The position numbers were made by a program, and so were the translations under genes. The notes below the pieces were generated by a model, which was not told where the DNA came from, did not search any database, and saw only the letters and a program-made list of their open reading frames with translations. Positions 1-12,434 of a stretch of DNA of 64,000 nucleotides are shown here, one piece after another (within the stretch, counting starts at the first letter, position 1; every line of letters begins with the position of its first letter). Source of the DNA: Chondrilla cf. caribensis (Eukaryota > Porifera > Demospongiae > Chondrillida > Chondrillidae); assembly GCA_964020155.1 (NCBI GenBank), contig OZ026546.1, positions 175,001-239,000 on the forward strand, written 5' to 3'.

Positions 1-75
1 GTGTGACGGTGAGGGTGTTATTAGGTGTGGTGGTGAGGGTGATATTAGGTGTGGTGGTGAGGGTACACTGGTATA
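1..75. repeat. Short G/T-rich tandem repeat at the left edge
   Basis: Two to three copies of a unit containing ggtgtggtggtgagggt run off the left edge. It lies inside the next intron of the USP gene. Confidence 0.6.
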
Positions 76-248
76 CAGGCTTGCACTAGTACATACGTAC
101 ATAGGCTCATTTAACAGTTGAAATCCCAGCAATGTATCATTTACATATTATGTACATACGTATGTATTTAATTTCTATTAACTCTTAGCAAATATGTAAA
201 TACACATTCAATTCAGTGTCAACAACACCAAACTGCTCTCTCACTCAC

Positions 249-836
249 AGCTTTCTCAGATCCAGTCAGTCTTTCTTTAGCTGTGAATTCTTCCAAACAC
301 CCTCTAACCTCCACTGTATCAAAACCACTCTATGTACAGACAATACACATCGCAAGTGAACATGTATAATACGTACGTATCTGTACTCAGTGAAGAATAT
401 AATATAGTGCATGTACGTATGTACCTACAAACTACTGTGTAGAAACAGAAATGGACAAAAACCTCTTCATATTCTCACATACGTACATACTTGAGTACGT
501 ACATAGGTACATAGGAAACCAATAATTATCACAATGACATTCACTACATAACACACCCATCACATGACACACTCACCCGTTTCATTGGTAAGGAAAGGTC
601 CCAGAAAGGGTCAAAGGTCACTGATCTGAACCTGCACGTCTCACATACCAGACTGCTCTTCAACTGTCCCATGAACAGATCTGCAGAGATACACACATTA
701 GGTGTGAGTACTGGTCAGCTGTGCTAACAGGCAGACACATGTACACCTGGGAAGGTTCAATTAGCACACGTGTACAGATACGTACGTACATAAGTACACA
801 CCCACACACCCACACACATGCATGCACACACACATA

Positions 837-882
<46 letters not shown>

Positions 883-1633
883 CACACACTGACCAGATAT
901 TGGGCTACTCTCAAAAGAGAGGTACTTATTCCAGCTATGAACAGCCTGCTCGTCCTCACTGCAGCACAACAATCAACGCAGGAGGAGCAATCAGTGTACG
1001 TATATGTACACACATGTGGTACTGGTAGTGAAGGTACGGACTGACACACACTACTACATACGTACGTACCTACAGACATAGGAGTGACAACACTGCACAC
1101 ATACGTAGGTATGTAGGTATGTATTATACCTGCTATGCACAATGAGACTAGGTAGGTGGAGTGAACAAGGGGCCACATGTACAGCCCAAAGGGTTTACAG
1201 ATGGTACAATCCATATACGTATACATGTACATACGTACATTGGAAGCCATATTGAAGACCGCCTACATATTATGAGGACCGTTTGTCACTTCATAGACAG
1301 GCTCCACTGTACATGTGCACATTAGTCATATTGTATACGAAGACATATTCCTCTCACTTCTTGAATTCTTTTGGAGTATTCTGTCTCTTTACTGGTTGAG
1401 GTGAGTTGAGATCATCATGAAGTCCAGATAGGAGGAAGCGTAGGAACTCCTGGCAGTCTTGTTGTCTGAGGACACGTAGACAACACACACATACGTACAT
1501 ACATACGTTTGTACACACATGAACACACACACACGCGCATGCACACACCACACACACACACGTACACACATACACACATACACACACACACGCACACACA
1601 CACACATGTACACACCACACACACACACACACA

Positions 1634-1697
<64 letters not shown>

Positions 1698-1730
1698 CAC
1701 GTACACACATACACACACACAACACACACA

Positions 1731-1810
<80 letters not shown>

Positions 1811-3960
1811 GCAGCAACACTTACTCAAATCCCATGAAGCGTCTTGCATATTTCTGTATTTGTGATTTGAATGCTGTTGGAGACACTGGTGTACTCCCCT
1901 TGTTCCACATCTCCTTCAACAGGTCACGATAGGCTGGGCAAAGGAGGGGGAGGAAGAATAACCTGTACTGTAAGTACTGTGTGTACTGTGTGTACAGTGT
2001 GTATTGTATGTACTGTACATATGCATTGTATGTACACACTGTGTGTACTGTGTGTATTGTATGTATTGTGTGTACTGTGTGTACTGTACGTACGTACGTA
2101 TGTACTGTATGTACTGTGTGTACTGTGTGAACAAATCAGAATGTAGTAAGTTATCCAGGTGGTACAGGTGCACAGCAAGGACACCCTGTGACTTGATGCT
2201 GTGAGGAAGAATCTCTTCATCACTGATCACACGTCAGCTCAATGTGGACATCGCTCATTCTTATTTAGTATGTACTGTACATACGTAGCAGCTCTATGAA
2301 GTCTCATTATTATCAATACCCTCATTCATATGTGAACTTGTGAACACACAACATGCCATTGAGTACTGTGCTAGACATTCTAATACAAGTGGACACGCCC
2401 TTTTCATGATTTGCCACACCCACCTTTGGCTAAATTCCCCTTCATGGTACTCTTTTGGCAGACGGTGAGTTGGCCTTTGAATAAGTCGGTCATCCTGGGG
2501 GTGTGGCTCAAACACTGCAAGATGCAGTTCATGAAGCACTGGAAGGGGGAGATCAAGACAGAGATCGAGGTCATCAGTGGGACCACTGGGACTCCACAAT
2601 AATGGACAGAAAACATGGAATTTAGGTTCAGAAACGGATAAACAAGTTCTATGTGTTGCTAATCTAATAGGTGCACACCAGGCTCCTCGTGGCTGCAGTA
2701 TGATACTATGTATTGAATAACAGGTAAGGGACCCTCTGATGATAACAGACCAGAGACCCTCTGATGAGAACAGGTGAGAGACCCTCTGATGATTTCACCA
2801 CAGTGATGACATTGAAGGTCACTTTAATTAATGCAACTGCAACCATATTTCATTCCATCTCTACGTAGGCACTGTTCTACTTTACAATCCTTATTCATTG
2901 CACACCTGAGTTCAATACATCTTAACCATGCTGAAACAGAAATGAGATAAAATCATGCCTACGAGTAGGACTTAAATGGAACCTGAAATGGAATATACAT
3001 ATGTTAGTATTTTTTTGAAACTGGATTTCAGGAGGTCTACATAAGAAGGTATGGACATATTATACGTAGATAAAAGATATAAGTGCAACGTTGTATACCA
3101 CACCCAGACCACTGTGTGGGGCATGATGAGGTACCACACCCAGACCACTGTGTGGACCATCAGGTACCACACCCAGACCACTGTGTGGACCATCAGGTAC
3201 CACACCCAGACCACTGTGTGGACCATCAGGTACCACACCTAGACCACTGTGTGGACCACCATGAGGTACCACACCCAGACCACTATGTGGACCACCATCA
3301 GGTACCACACCCAGACCACTGTGTGGACCATCAGGTACCACACCCAGACCACTGTGTGGACCATCAGGTACCACACCCAGACCACTGTGTGGACCATGAG
3401 GTACCACACCCAGACCACTGTGTGGACCACGATGAGGTACCTACCAATGTACACATCGGTGTGCTGTTACGTACGTACATACGTACAGACATGAACACAT
3501 GTTGAAATAAGGACTCACAGTGTTGCCAAGGTTACTCAGTCCTCTCAACCCCACCCCCTCCACAGTCGTGGGTGATGGACCATACTTGTCTGGAACCTGA
3601 ACATGATAAGCAGTCTCATCATATGACAGTGCTATGATACACGTATATTAATATGCATGTACATATGTATGTACGTACATGTGTGTGTACGTATATACGT
3701 ATATGCATACGTACGTACATGTTTATCACCCAATGTACGTATGTAATATACATACATCTAGTCAACACAATGACATGTACGTACGTATGTGCTCACTGTG
3801 TCCAAAGATCACTAGTAAATCCTCTCTTATAATTCCCAACCCAAACTATCCACTGCTCCCACATACACTGGTATGTACGTCTGTATAAGTAGATGTACGT
3901 ATGTATGTATGCACTGTACAAATGTGCATACATGTACATATATGCTCACTATGGAGAAAG

Positions 3961-4007
<47 letters not shown>

Positions 4008-5369
4008 CGTACATATGTACAGTATGACTTACAGCAGTCCTTGTACTGGTACTAACAGACAATCCTCCAGTTCCTGACGAAACGTATGTTGTATTGGTCA
4101 TAGAATATGCAGCAAAATGACCAGGTGGGCTCTATGTATACAAACATACAGAATGAGGTGAATACATACATGTGTATGTGTACACACAGGGATGAGGTGA
4201 ACATGAGTGTACTCACAGAGATTGATAAAAGATCATAGTATCTACTGGTGTGAGGACATGTCCACACAAAAGACTATTGAGCTGTGCAGTCACGGACAAT
4301 GATAAGTACAGGACATATGTATGTACATACGTACTAGGCAAAGTCACTTAAAAATTCTTTTCTTAAGTACACTTCCTTCCATTTCAGTGTATTGCTACTA
4401 GTATTGTACACTTTCATACACAAAGTGTTCCACGTATACAGAATACTAGATTCACTATATCCAGCTCTTAAATATACATACATAATATGTATTTCCATAG
4501 GGAAACAGTGTCTACATACACACATATATTCAACTCACAGATGGTGCTACACCGTTCACAGTAGGTGGTGATAAAGGGTTCATTGCATACATAGGTCCTC
4601 CGTTGGAAGGTGAGACATCACTATCTTTGGTCTTTGACTGTGTACAACCTCCTCCAGGTATGCCACTGTGATAACCATGAAGGTCCTCAGCCCTATACGA
4701 CTCTCTGGCTGGTTTGATGCTATTGCTGTTGTTAGTATTGGTCCCAATGTTGTTGGCAGTGATCCAAGAGTGAGTATCATAACGAGAAGTGTACCTGTCT
4801 TTATTATACAAGGTTCTATTCGAATTCCCAGCTCCAAGTTGTACTTTATCCACAGCAACATGAGGACGAGACACCTCACCCCCACCACCTGTGGGAGAGT
4901 ATCGACTGGGATTACCCCCTTTCCTCCCCTCCTCAGTTACGCCTACAGTGGTTCTACTGCCAGAAGCATGTTGTCGATGGCCTATGATGTCCTTTCCACT
5001 GCCAGACCAGACAGGTTCCTTTGACTTCGAAGAAGAGGAAGATTTCCTGGCGGGATCTTTCCCCACACTGCCACTCCTTGCATTAGTAGTTTTCTTACTA
5101 GTAGGATCGAAAGAAGAACTACGAATGGTATGGTCAGCGTTTTTCCTGGTTGATAAATAGTCCGAATAACCGTAATTTTTTCCGGATTTGAGACCCAAGT
5201 GACGGCTCTCTACTGCTGCTGCATGAGAACTCGTCGAGTACGACCTTCTCGTCGTGTTAGGACTCCCCTGGGAGTGTACTCTGGGAATATCAGGCAAGCG
5301 AACACTAGGACTGGTTGTTGCGCTTGAAGAAGTTTTCTTGAGACGTTTCTGATACAAGCTATTTTCCAT
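249..5369 (-). CDS. USP2/USP21-like ubiquitin-specific protease, 3' end off the window
   Basis: Cysteine protease of the USP family that removes ubiquitin from proteins. Eight coding exons keep phase: 4539-5369, 3519-3596, 2424-2538, 1825-1933, 1358-1465, 894-958, 577-680, 249-329 (497 codons, incomplete). The first 277 residues are a Ser/Thr/Arg-rich disordered tail. The catalytic domain begins with the Cys box [12 protein letters not shown] (nucleophile about Cys304, split by an intron exactly before the Cys). It continues with an [12 protein letters not shown] box, [23 protein letters not shown] and a first zinc knuckle CETC followed by [10 protein letters not shown], then [12 protein letters not shown]. 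The His box and second zinc knuckle must lie left of base 1. The order and spacing match USP2, USP21 and USP8; the short finger region favours USP2/21. Introns hold (CA)n runs and a 33-bp minisatellite. The family call is firm, the orthologue less so. Confidence 0.88.
839..893. repeat. (CA)n microsatellite at a USP donor site
   Basis: The dinucleotide run begins a few bases after the 5' splice site of the exon ending at 894. On the gene's sense strand (minus) it reads (GT)n. Confidence 0.9.
1481..1808. repeat. Long interrupted (CA)n microsatellite in a USP intron
   Basis: About 330 bp of CA dinucleotides with CACG, TACA and CACC interruptions fill almost the whole intron 1466-1824. The sense strand reads (GT)n. 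It starts about 16 bp after the 5' splice site at 1824. Confidence 0.92.
1975..2137. repeat. TGTACTGTG-type simple repeat
   Basis: Irregular repeats of tgtgtactgtatgtac in the USP intron 1934-2423. The many GTAC palindromes recur throughout the window. The remainder of that intron shows nothing recognisable. Confidence 0.8.
3093..3440. repeat. 33-36 bp minisatellite in a USP intron
   Basis: About ten tandem copies of a unit containing accacacccagaccactgtg, some lengthened by 3 bp in register. They lie inside the intron 2539-3518. All long reading frames here come from the repeat and are not genes. Confidence 0.93.
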
Positions 5370-5781
5370 ATTGTACGAAACAACTGAGGCAATGAGCCGG
5401 GCTATCCAGTAGTTGAACGAACACAGTCGGATTGGATGATTGTTTCAGTTTAGACAGCAGCCATTTTCCCATCGGTAACCGTAACAACGACCCACCCAAC
5501 ACTTCCGGGTCTGTTGTCACAGGATACACCCTCATTTTCTTTATTCTTCCGGTACGTATGATACTGATAATATGCGCGCCGCACTAGTGTACATCCGTAT
5601 TATTGTACTCTTGCGCATAACGATTCATTCTCAGATCACACAGCTATAGCTATAGCATACAAACATAATGCATTGTCTATGAGCTAACCAAACATGAGCA
5701 TGTTTGCTCGGTTCAAAAACAACACTATCCTTAAGCAGCTTCCAGTTCTGCAATGTACACCTATTTTGCTCCTGGTGGGGG
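5370..5781. promoter_or_regulatory. USP 5' flank and 3' flank of the beta-trefoil gene
   Basis: Unique sequence between two minus-strand genes. It should hold the USP promoter and 5'UTR and the polyadenylation region of the upstream gene. No TATA box was recognised near the USP start codon at 5369. Confidence 0.4.
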
Positions 5782-5961
5782 TTAATAAGGTGCTGATGGA
5801 GGAGGCTGATATGGCTGCCCTGAAGGAGGTGGTTGGTAGGACTGAGCAGGAGGAGGTTGTTGTCTCTGCATGCTAGGTGAGGTTTGAAGCTTACTCTATC
5901 CAAGAGAGAGTGAAGATGCCGTCAATCAGTGCTGTGTACAGTTACACACACACACACACAT

Positions 5962-6034
<73 letters not shown>

Positions 6035-6085
6035 ACACACACAATACACACACACACGTGTACATACATACACACACACATGCAT

Positions 6086-6147
<62 letters not shown>

Positions 6148-8394
6148 ACACCTGATAGATGGGTTTGAACAGAGCACAATCATTATTGGCCGGTGTTTGC
6201 CCAGGTGCTGTCATCTGTCCGCTAGGGAGAGTACCTATGTGCGCATGAGGGAACTGTGTGGACTCCAGAGCAATGTAGCCCCCTTGCACCAGTTGAGTGA
6301 AGTCGCTCTCTGGACCACTGGTTCCCTGTCGGAGACAACGCATCAGAATGTGTTCATTCACATGTTTGAACTCATACGGTGTTAGCGCATGGAGGAATGT
6401 TGTTTATTGCATGCGAGAGAGACAGTAGTCAGGTGTACATCACATGGGTACACAGCCAGGTTCACTAAGTCTATGCACACTGTATGTACAGTGTATGTAC
6501 AGTGTATGTACAGTATATGTACATACACACTGTAAATGAAAACATGCACAATATATCCCCACACCAACACACCACACCCACATTTCCAATGAGGTAGATT
6601 TGGTCTACGTTCTGTATCATCCCAAGGTACCAGGTGGACTGGGAGGAGTTTCGGAACTTGAACTTCCCATAACCAAGTGGGGAGGCCTCCACAATGAAAT
6701 CACCTAGGAAACCAGGCACAGAAATGATAAGTAGCTCATTAATAAGCCAAAATACAAGACACTGAAGTATGTAGATGTTTACTCACTATTAGCACTGGTC
6801 AACATGTTGTACATTAAAGGGAACAGGATGAGGAGTGTATAATAACCGGGAGTGTGTAATAACCAGGGGTGTATACTAACCGGGAGTGTGTACTAACCAG
6901 GAGCGTGTACTAACCAGGAGTGTGTACCAACCGGGAGTGTGTACTAACCAGGAGTGTGTACTAACCAGGAGTGTGTACCAACCGGGAGTGTGTACTAACC
7001 AGGATTGTGTACCAACTGGAGTATGCATTATCCTGGAGTATATCCTTCATACACAACACTCAATACACACATCCCCCAAACACAACACATACAGATGCTT
7101 CCCTGTGTTCCAGTACAGTCTACTGCTCCATTTTCAAACACTTGGAGGAACTTTCCATTTGATTTTGACTGTAGCCTAATCACGTTGCCTGGCTGGACAA
7201 TCTCCTAACATACAGGACAAACACAGGACATGTAGAAGTCAAGAACTCACGTTGTGCATGAGTAAGTGGAGTCTATATGGCACCCAACAGCATGAACGGC
7301 AGCGGACTAGCACTACCACCACCACTAGCACTACCACCACCACTACCATTACCACTAGCACTACCACTAGCACTAGCACCACCACTACCACTACCACTAC
7401 CATTACCACTACCACTAGCACTACCACCACCACTACCACTACCACTAGCACTAGCACTACCACTACCACTACCACTACCACTACCACCACCACCACTACC
7501 ACTACCACCACCACTACCACTACCACCACCACTAGCACTACCACCACCACTACCACTACCACTAGCACTAGCACTACCACTACCACTACCACTACCACTA
7601 CCACTACCACCACCACCACTACCACTACCACCACCACCACCACTACCACTACCACTACCACTACCACTACCACTACATAACAGTTGCAGTTGAGCACATT
7701 GAGACAAACACAGGGTTGAGTGGTCACTTCTAACACACTGGTTGAAGTCCTCCGATCTTCAATAACAATTGCTAAAATGACATTGTATTCAACAGTCAAG
7801 ACTAAGGGGGAGGGGCCAGGGACACACCCTCTATCCGTCACGGACTCCAATAATTGTCAACGATACTTCAATACACTATACCAAAAGGGCACTTACGTAC
7901 GTACATTAGACCCATTTTCTAACCATTATGGTAATCACGTTATTTTAATGTACATTTATAAACTTAGTTATTACAAAAATGACTCATATTCGATACACTT
8001 GAATGTATGTTATCCTGAAAAACTGATAACATATGGATAAGTGCTACTGGACTTAGTGTTAATAGCTCATCTCAGCTCACAACCACACCCACCAACAATC
8101 TCCACTACTCACTCACAACAACTCAACCTCAAGAAGCTATACCCACTCATGACCTACCACAACTACACTTCCACCACCAATCTATAACTACTCCCAACTG
8201 CCCACAACTGCCCACAACTGCTCCCAACTGCCCACAGCTGCTCACAACTGCTCAGAAGTACTCACGCCAACAGATAAATGAAGAGACCTGTCAACATCTT
8301 TTTCAACTGTTTTTGCTGCTCCTTCAATAGCATCACCTAGCTTCTTCTGCAAAGAATGAAATTGTGTGTATGTACATATGTATGTCTCTCACTT

Positions 8395-8475
<81 letters not shown>

Positions 8476-8887
8476 TGCATAACTCACGAAGAACTGTTAA
8501 TTGACATTTTAGAAGAATTCAATTCATGTAACAAGAGAAAGGAACAATAAAAATATGTCCTTCACAGATATACAGTATTATACACAAGACAGACAGATAA
8601 GACCAGATAATACTGAAGTTGGAGAGGATACCTCTTCCATCCTCTGCACCTCTCTACTAGCCGCATCAGAGATTTACAAGCAACCATTGTCATTTGTGTT
8701 ATCATTAATCATTTTGAATTAAACTGATCTCTCCCATACATACACATCAAGTAAAATGCATGCATGCATGGATAGGGTTATTGTAAGGTGGACCTTCATG
8801 TGTGATTTCCCTAAAATACGAGCATATAAACCAGACAATGAGCTATGACATTGATAATAATAACGAGAATAATGTTAAGGTAATGAG

Positions 8888-8930
<43 letters not shown>

Positions 8931-9260
8931 GGGAATAATGGTTAAATAACTTGGATTTAGGTAAACGAATAGAATTGGAGCGTATACGGAAAAGGAAGAT
9001 CTATGATAAAACATAGGGATGGGATTTGGAGGGTATCCATTGACAAACAAAATATCTATCATAATAAATACATCCCATGTTAACAACAAACAATGAATCT
9101 GTCGATTGCAATAATTATCTCTTGTAATGTGATTCTCGGCTAAAGCGCGGGTACACCGCGTACATTCCCATTGTAATAAAATGCGAACAGACAACACAGA
9201 AGAGGTGAGACCGTAGAAATTAGAGGGCTGAACAATCACAGGGGTGACACTCACCGACAT
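5782..9260 (-). CDS. Predicted beta-trefoil (FGF/fascin-like) protein with proline-rich tail
   Basis: Small protein of roughly 185 residues assembled from exons 9255-9260 (Met-Ser, donor gtgagtg), 8266-8346, 7093-7204, 6582-6703, 6152-6325 (or 2 bp longer) and 5782-5872. It begins with a charged helix (KKLGDAIEGAAKTVEKDVDR). Next come three beta-rich segments of trefoil character, including GNVIRLQSKSNGKFLQV with NGAVDCTGTQG, DFIVEASPLGYGKF with STWYLGM, and GGYIALESTQF. The tail has QPPPAQSYQPPP-like repeats ending APY. No signal peptide is visible, so it would be cytosolic or non-classically exported. The segment spacing resembles FGF/IL-1 or fascin trefoils, but no named family was recognised. 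The last junction keeps the proline frame only if the donor is taken 2 bp into the (GT)n run, and is the weakest point. Confidence 0.6.
5943..6151. repeat. (CA)n microsatellite abutting a 5' splice site
   Basis: About 200 bp, slightly interrupted, starting immediately at the donor of the trefoil-gene exon ending at 6152. On the sense strand the intron begins gtgtgtgtgagtgtg. Confidence 0.93.
6838..7030. repeat. 17-bp minisatellite (taaccaggagtgtgtac)
   Basis: About eleven copies with small changes in the intron 6704-7092 of the trefoil gene. Confidence 0.9.
7297..7679. repeat. (CCACTA)n/(CCA)n interrupted hexanucleotide repeat
   Basis: About 380 bp of CCACTA, CCACCA and GCACTA triplet pairs in an intron of the trefoil gene. 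It is open in all six frames because no unit contains a stop codon, so its poly-Val, poly-Thr and Leu-Pro readings are not evidence of coding. Confidence 0.93.
8397..8475. repeat. (GT)n microsatellite
   Basis: About 78 bp pure run in the first intron of the trefoil gene, about 50 bp upstream of the exon 8266-8346. On the sense strand it reads (CA)n near a 3' splice site. A shorter run lies at 8890-8929 in the same intron. Confidence 0.93.
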
Positions 9261-10096
9261 AGCGCCGAGTCGTCGTACAACTCACAAAAAGAGGGTGTAA
9301 TAGCCAGAAGGACTCACGGTTTTATGACCTTGATGACGTGATGTCACAAGCGTTCACGTGCTATTAGCAGCGTGTGGACTAAGAGAAATTCGACATTTCA
9401 TCGATGTTGAAACTTAGAAATTCTAAGTTAAAAAGGTCACCCACTCAGGGTCAAAGACACCCGAATGTGGAGAACTTGTAGGTACTTTCTATTTTTCGGA
9501 CGGTCTGGACGGACTCTTCAAAGATATCGTGTACTTGGTCATTCCGCGAATGCAGAAGACACTATTCTAGCTGGGAGGTCAGCTGCCAGTCCCAAAGCCT
9601 ATTTGCTCATACAGTAATTATTATTGACGACATCATATGAATATGTATGATCTATTTTGAGTGGACTTTTGCTGTATATTTCTTCAGTTTGGCATGCTGA
9701 AGGTATTAGTCCAGTCATGGAGGTGTGGATGACCAGTACACACGGCAGGGATGAGAATATGGGATGGATTGCATTCAAGTTCAAAATAGTCGAAATATGA
9801 TAATATTTCATCACTCTCAGTAATGTAGTAAGGAGAACACTAAAACCCAGACATAATAATTCCATGTACAAATGGTTGTGTAATATGTATGTGTCCATGT
9901 GAGTGTAATGGGTTAATCTTCCTTCAACCTCTGCATGTGGACATCTCCCTGCAATGTACTCAACTCAGTGCACTGAGTAGGCCTATCAATCCTGCGGTTA
10001 CACCATAGACTCTACTCTGGTTACACCCAGGCCCTACAATACTACTTCCGGTTAACCGATATAGTCTACAACGAGGAAATCACGTGCACATTAAAA
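9261..10096. promoter_or_regulatory. Head-to-head intergenic region
   Basis: 836 bp between the start codon of the trefoil gene (minus) and that of the first GPR157-like receptor (plus). Promoters for both must lie here. It is mostly unique sequence. No exon was recognised and no clear TATA box stands close to either start. Confidence 0.45.
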
Positions 10097-10802
10097 ATGG
10101 CGTCATACATGTATGACGGTGCCCTCCACCCTCTCCATCCGTGGACAAGCGGGCAACCGAGAGTGAACGAGTCGAAGATAATAGTAACTATTGTGTGTTG
10201 CTCTCTCTCCATCATCGGATCTCTGTTCATCATATTGTCTTTCTGCTGCATTAAGGACTTACGGAACAAAATTCGTTCTTTTGTCGTTTTCATTTCCCTC
10301 ATGGACTTTACCTATTCCGCTGCCAATTTGGTGGGAGCCAGTATCAATTTCGACAAATATATGAAAGAAACACCTTATGGAGGGTACACGTTCGCTCCCC
10401 CGCGAGTGCTTAAGGGAGTCTGTATCGCTCAGGGATCCTTTGCGGCCTATGGAACCTTGGGTTCGTTCCTGTGGACGGCGTGTATGGCCCTGTATCTGTA
10501 CTTTAACGTCATTTGCCACCTAAAGGGTAAGTATTCCAAGATGCTGGGCGCCATCTACTGGTGTGGACACGCCGTGTGCTGGGCAGTCCCGCTCTACATT
10601 GTGGTGTGGTCGTTGGTCGACGATGACGTCACATACTCGCCATTTCTCAGTTTTGGCGGTTGGTGTACTGCTTTTGGTTATCGCGACTTTTCCTGGAGAG
10701 GAATAAAGTATGCACTCTTGGTTTACAATGAATATTGGATATTCCTGGTCAGCTTGATGATCTTGTTGTTTTGTTTGGCAACATCTGTTATTATATGTGC
10801 AG

Positions 10803-10852
<50 letters not shown>

Positions 10853-11826
10853 CTGTGTGTGAGTGCATGTAGTGTGTGTGTGTGTTTCAGAGTGATAAAG
10901 TGCTGTAATGATTTTGATATTTTTCCCTCAGAAAAGAGCCTCCTTGACTGCTCCAGTGAAGATACCTTCACGGCTAGATGCCAGTTTCAAGTTGATAGCC
11001 ATCCCGTTGGTGTTCATCTTTCTCAGATGTTGGAGCACCTTGATCGATTTCATCTTTGTAGTTCCATACGAGCATCCCAAAGACCCACCTGTTTTCCTGC
11101 AATATCTATCAGTCAGTGAGCAATCCTATGAACTCTAAGCACTGTCAAATCTTTAATTCTAATTCCCATCATTGGGGTTATTGTGTGGTGTTGTGTAGTG
11201 CTGTTACTCACTGTTACTCAATGCTGCGGTATCATTACATAATGGTACTCACATGTTACTTAATGTTGCTAAATTGTTACCCAATGTTGCTGAGTTGTTG
11301 CATAAGGGTATTGTAGCATTGTCCGATGTGGAGTACTTGTTTCCATTCCAAGTACAGTGGGACCTCTTCATAAAACACACATTGGGACCAGCTAATTTGT
11401 CCACTGTAGAGAGGTTGTCCACTCTTCTCAGATGACTAATGTATTAGCACTATAGGAGAGTCTACTTTTAGCGCCTTAGAAGTGTCCTTTGTAAGGAGGT
11501 AATTTCTATTGTATTTTTATTATTTTTACGGTAATACAAACTGTTATAGGTGGGAGATAAGTGATCATAATTTAATAATTAATTTTTATAATCAATTTAG
11601 TATCCTTCATCCAGGGTGTCCTTTAGTAGAAGTTCCACTGTATTGGTTGAATGTGTAATTGACAGATGTCCCCTTTCTCTACTGTCAGGCTATTGGTGAC
11701 TCAAGTCAAGGGTTCTTCAACTTCATCCTCTACTGTCTGCTGACAAAGAAGTTTCGAAGCAAATTGATACAACCATCGATATCAGCCCTTCAGCAGTCCA
11801 TACAAAAGTCGACTCGGGATTTGTAA
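10097..11826 (+). CDS. GPR157-like seven-transmembrane receptor, copy 1
   Basis: G-protein-coupled receptor of the GPR157/cAMP-receptor-like group, expected in the plasma or ciliary membrane; ligand unknown. Exons 10097-10804, 10932-11111 and 11689-11826 join in phase 0 to 341 residues. Membrane spans lie near residues 28-52, 60-83, 112-138, 148-173 and 205-233 in exon 1, the sixth (LIAIPLVFIFLRCWSTLIDF) in exon 2 and the seventh in exon 3 after the signature YLS-AIGDSSQGFFN. Cys109 before span 3 and Cys190 in GGWC probably form the usual disulphide. Intron 1 starts with (GT)n directly at the donor. The exon borders coincide with those of the two neighbouring copies, so the group arose by tandem duplication. 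Confidence 0.88.
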
Positions 11827-12434
11827 ATACAATCATGAGAGGCTTCCACACTTGTTTATTGCTTTCAACTCCCAAAGCTTCCGTCAAATCCAACTTATAC
11901 AAAATATTATTATTGTGACACCTCAAGCAGTATTTTTGTTTATATCATACCTTATTGAGATCAGTGTGAAATGTGACTATTTAATATCACCAATGTATGG
12001 AATATGATCGGCTGTCCGTGATCACAGATATTCAACGCTGTCATCCATCGAGTGTGATTACATGGGATGGGTTGGGCAGTAGGTGGGAAGGTGATGTTGG
12101 ATGCCTCTCCTTTGGGTATATCTACATGGTATTGGGGTGCTTTAGCTTATACACAGTATATAATATTCAATTAGATCTACAATGATAATATGAAATACGA
12201 TTATTATATGTACAAATGCAAGACATCAATTGTATAATTATTGTACCGTTCAAATAATAAGTAAAATTAATACCATATGATATTCTGACATTGAGAACTT
12301 TACATTCAAACAAAAACAATACTTGATTCGTAAAAGCATAAATCTTCCCCCCGAGGGCAGCATGCATACGTCTGTAGAAAACTGTCACGGCCAGTACTTG
12401 CATCAAATTGCAATATAAGAGACATAGTGGTGGA
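11827..12434. other. Convergent intergenic region, no gene seen
   Basis: 608 bp between the stop codons of receptor copies 1 (plus) and 2 (minus). AT-rich stretches fit two 3'UTRs. No repeat or exon recognised. Confidence 0.5.

Noticed and set aside
2166..2204. Small extra USP exon
   Set aside because: The exon 2424-2538 joins 1825-1933 directly in phase and gives the expected USP sequence ([16 protein letters not shown]) without it.
3060..3505. Several repeat-derived frames of 70-140 codons ([10 protein letters not shown] and similar)
   Set aside because: 33-bp minisatellite inside a USP intron.
7247..7309. Extra exon of the trefoil gene ending at a gtgagt donor
   Set aside because: No phase works with both neighbours: one frame hits a stop, the other needs a different donor. 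The acceptor would also sit in purine-rich repeat. Direct joining of 8266-8346 to 7093-7204 keeps phase.
7239..7850. Poly-Val/poly-Thr open frames
   Set aside because: Pure trinucleotide-type repeat, open in every frame.
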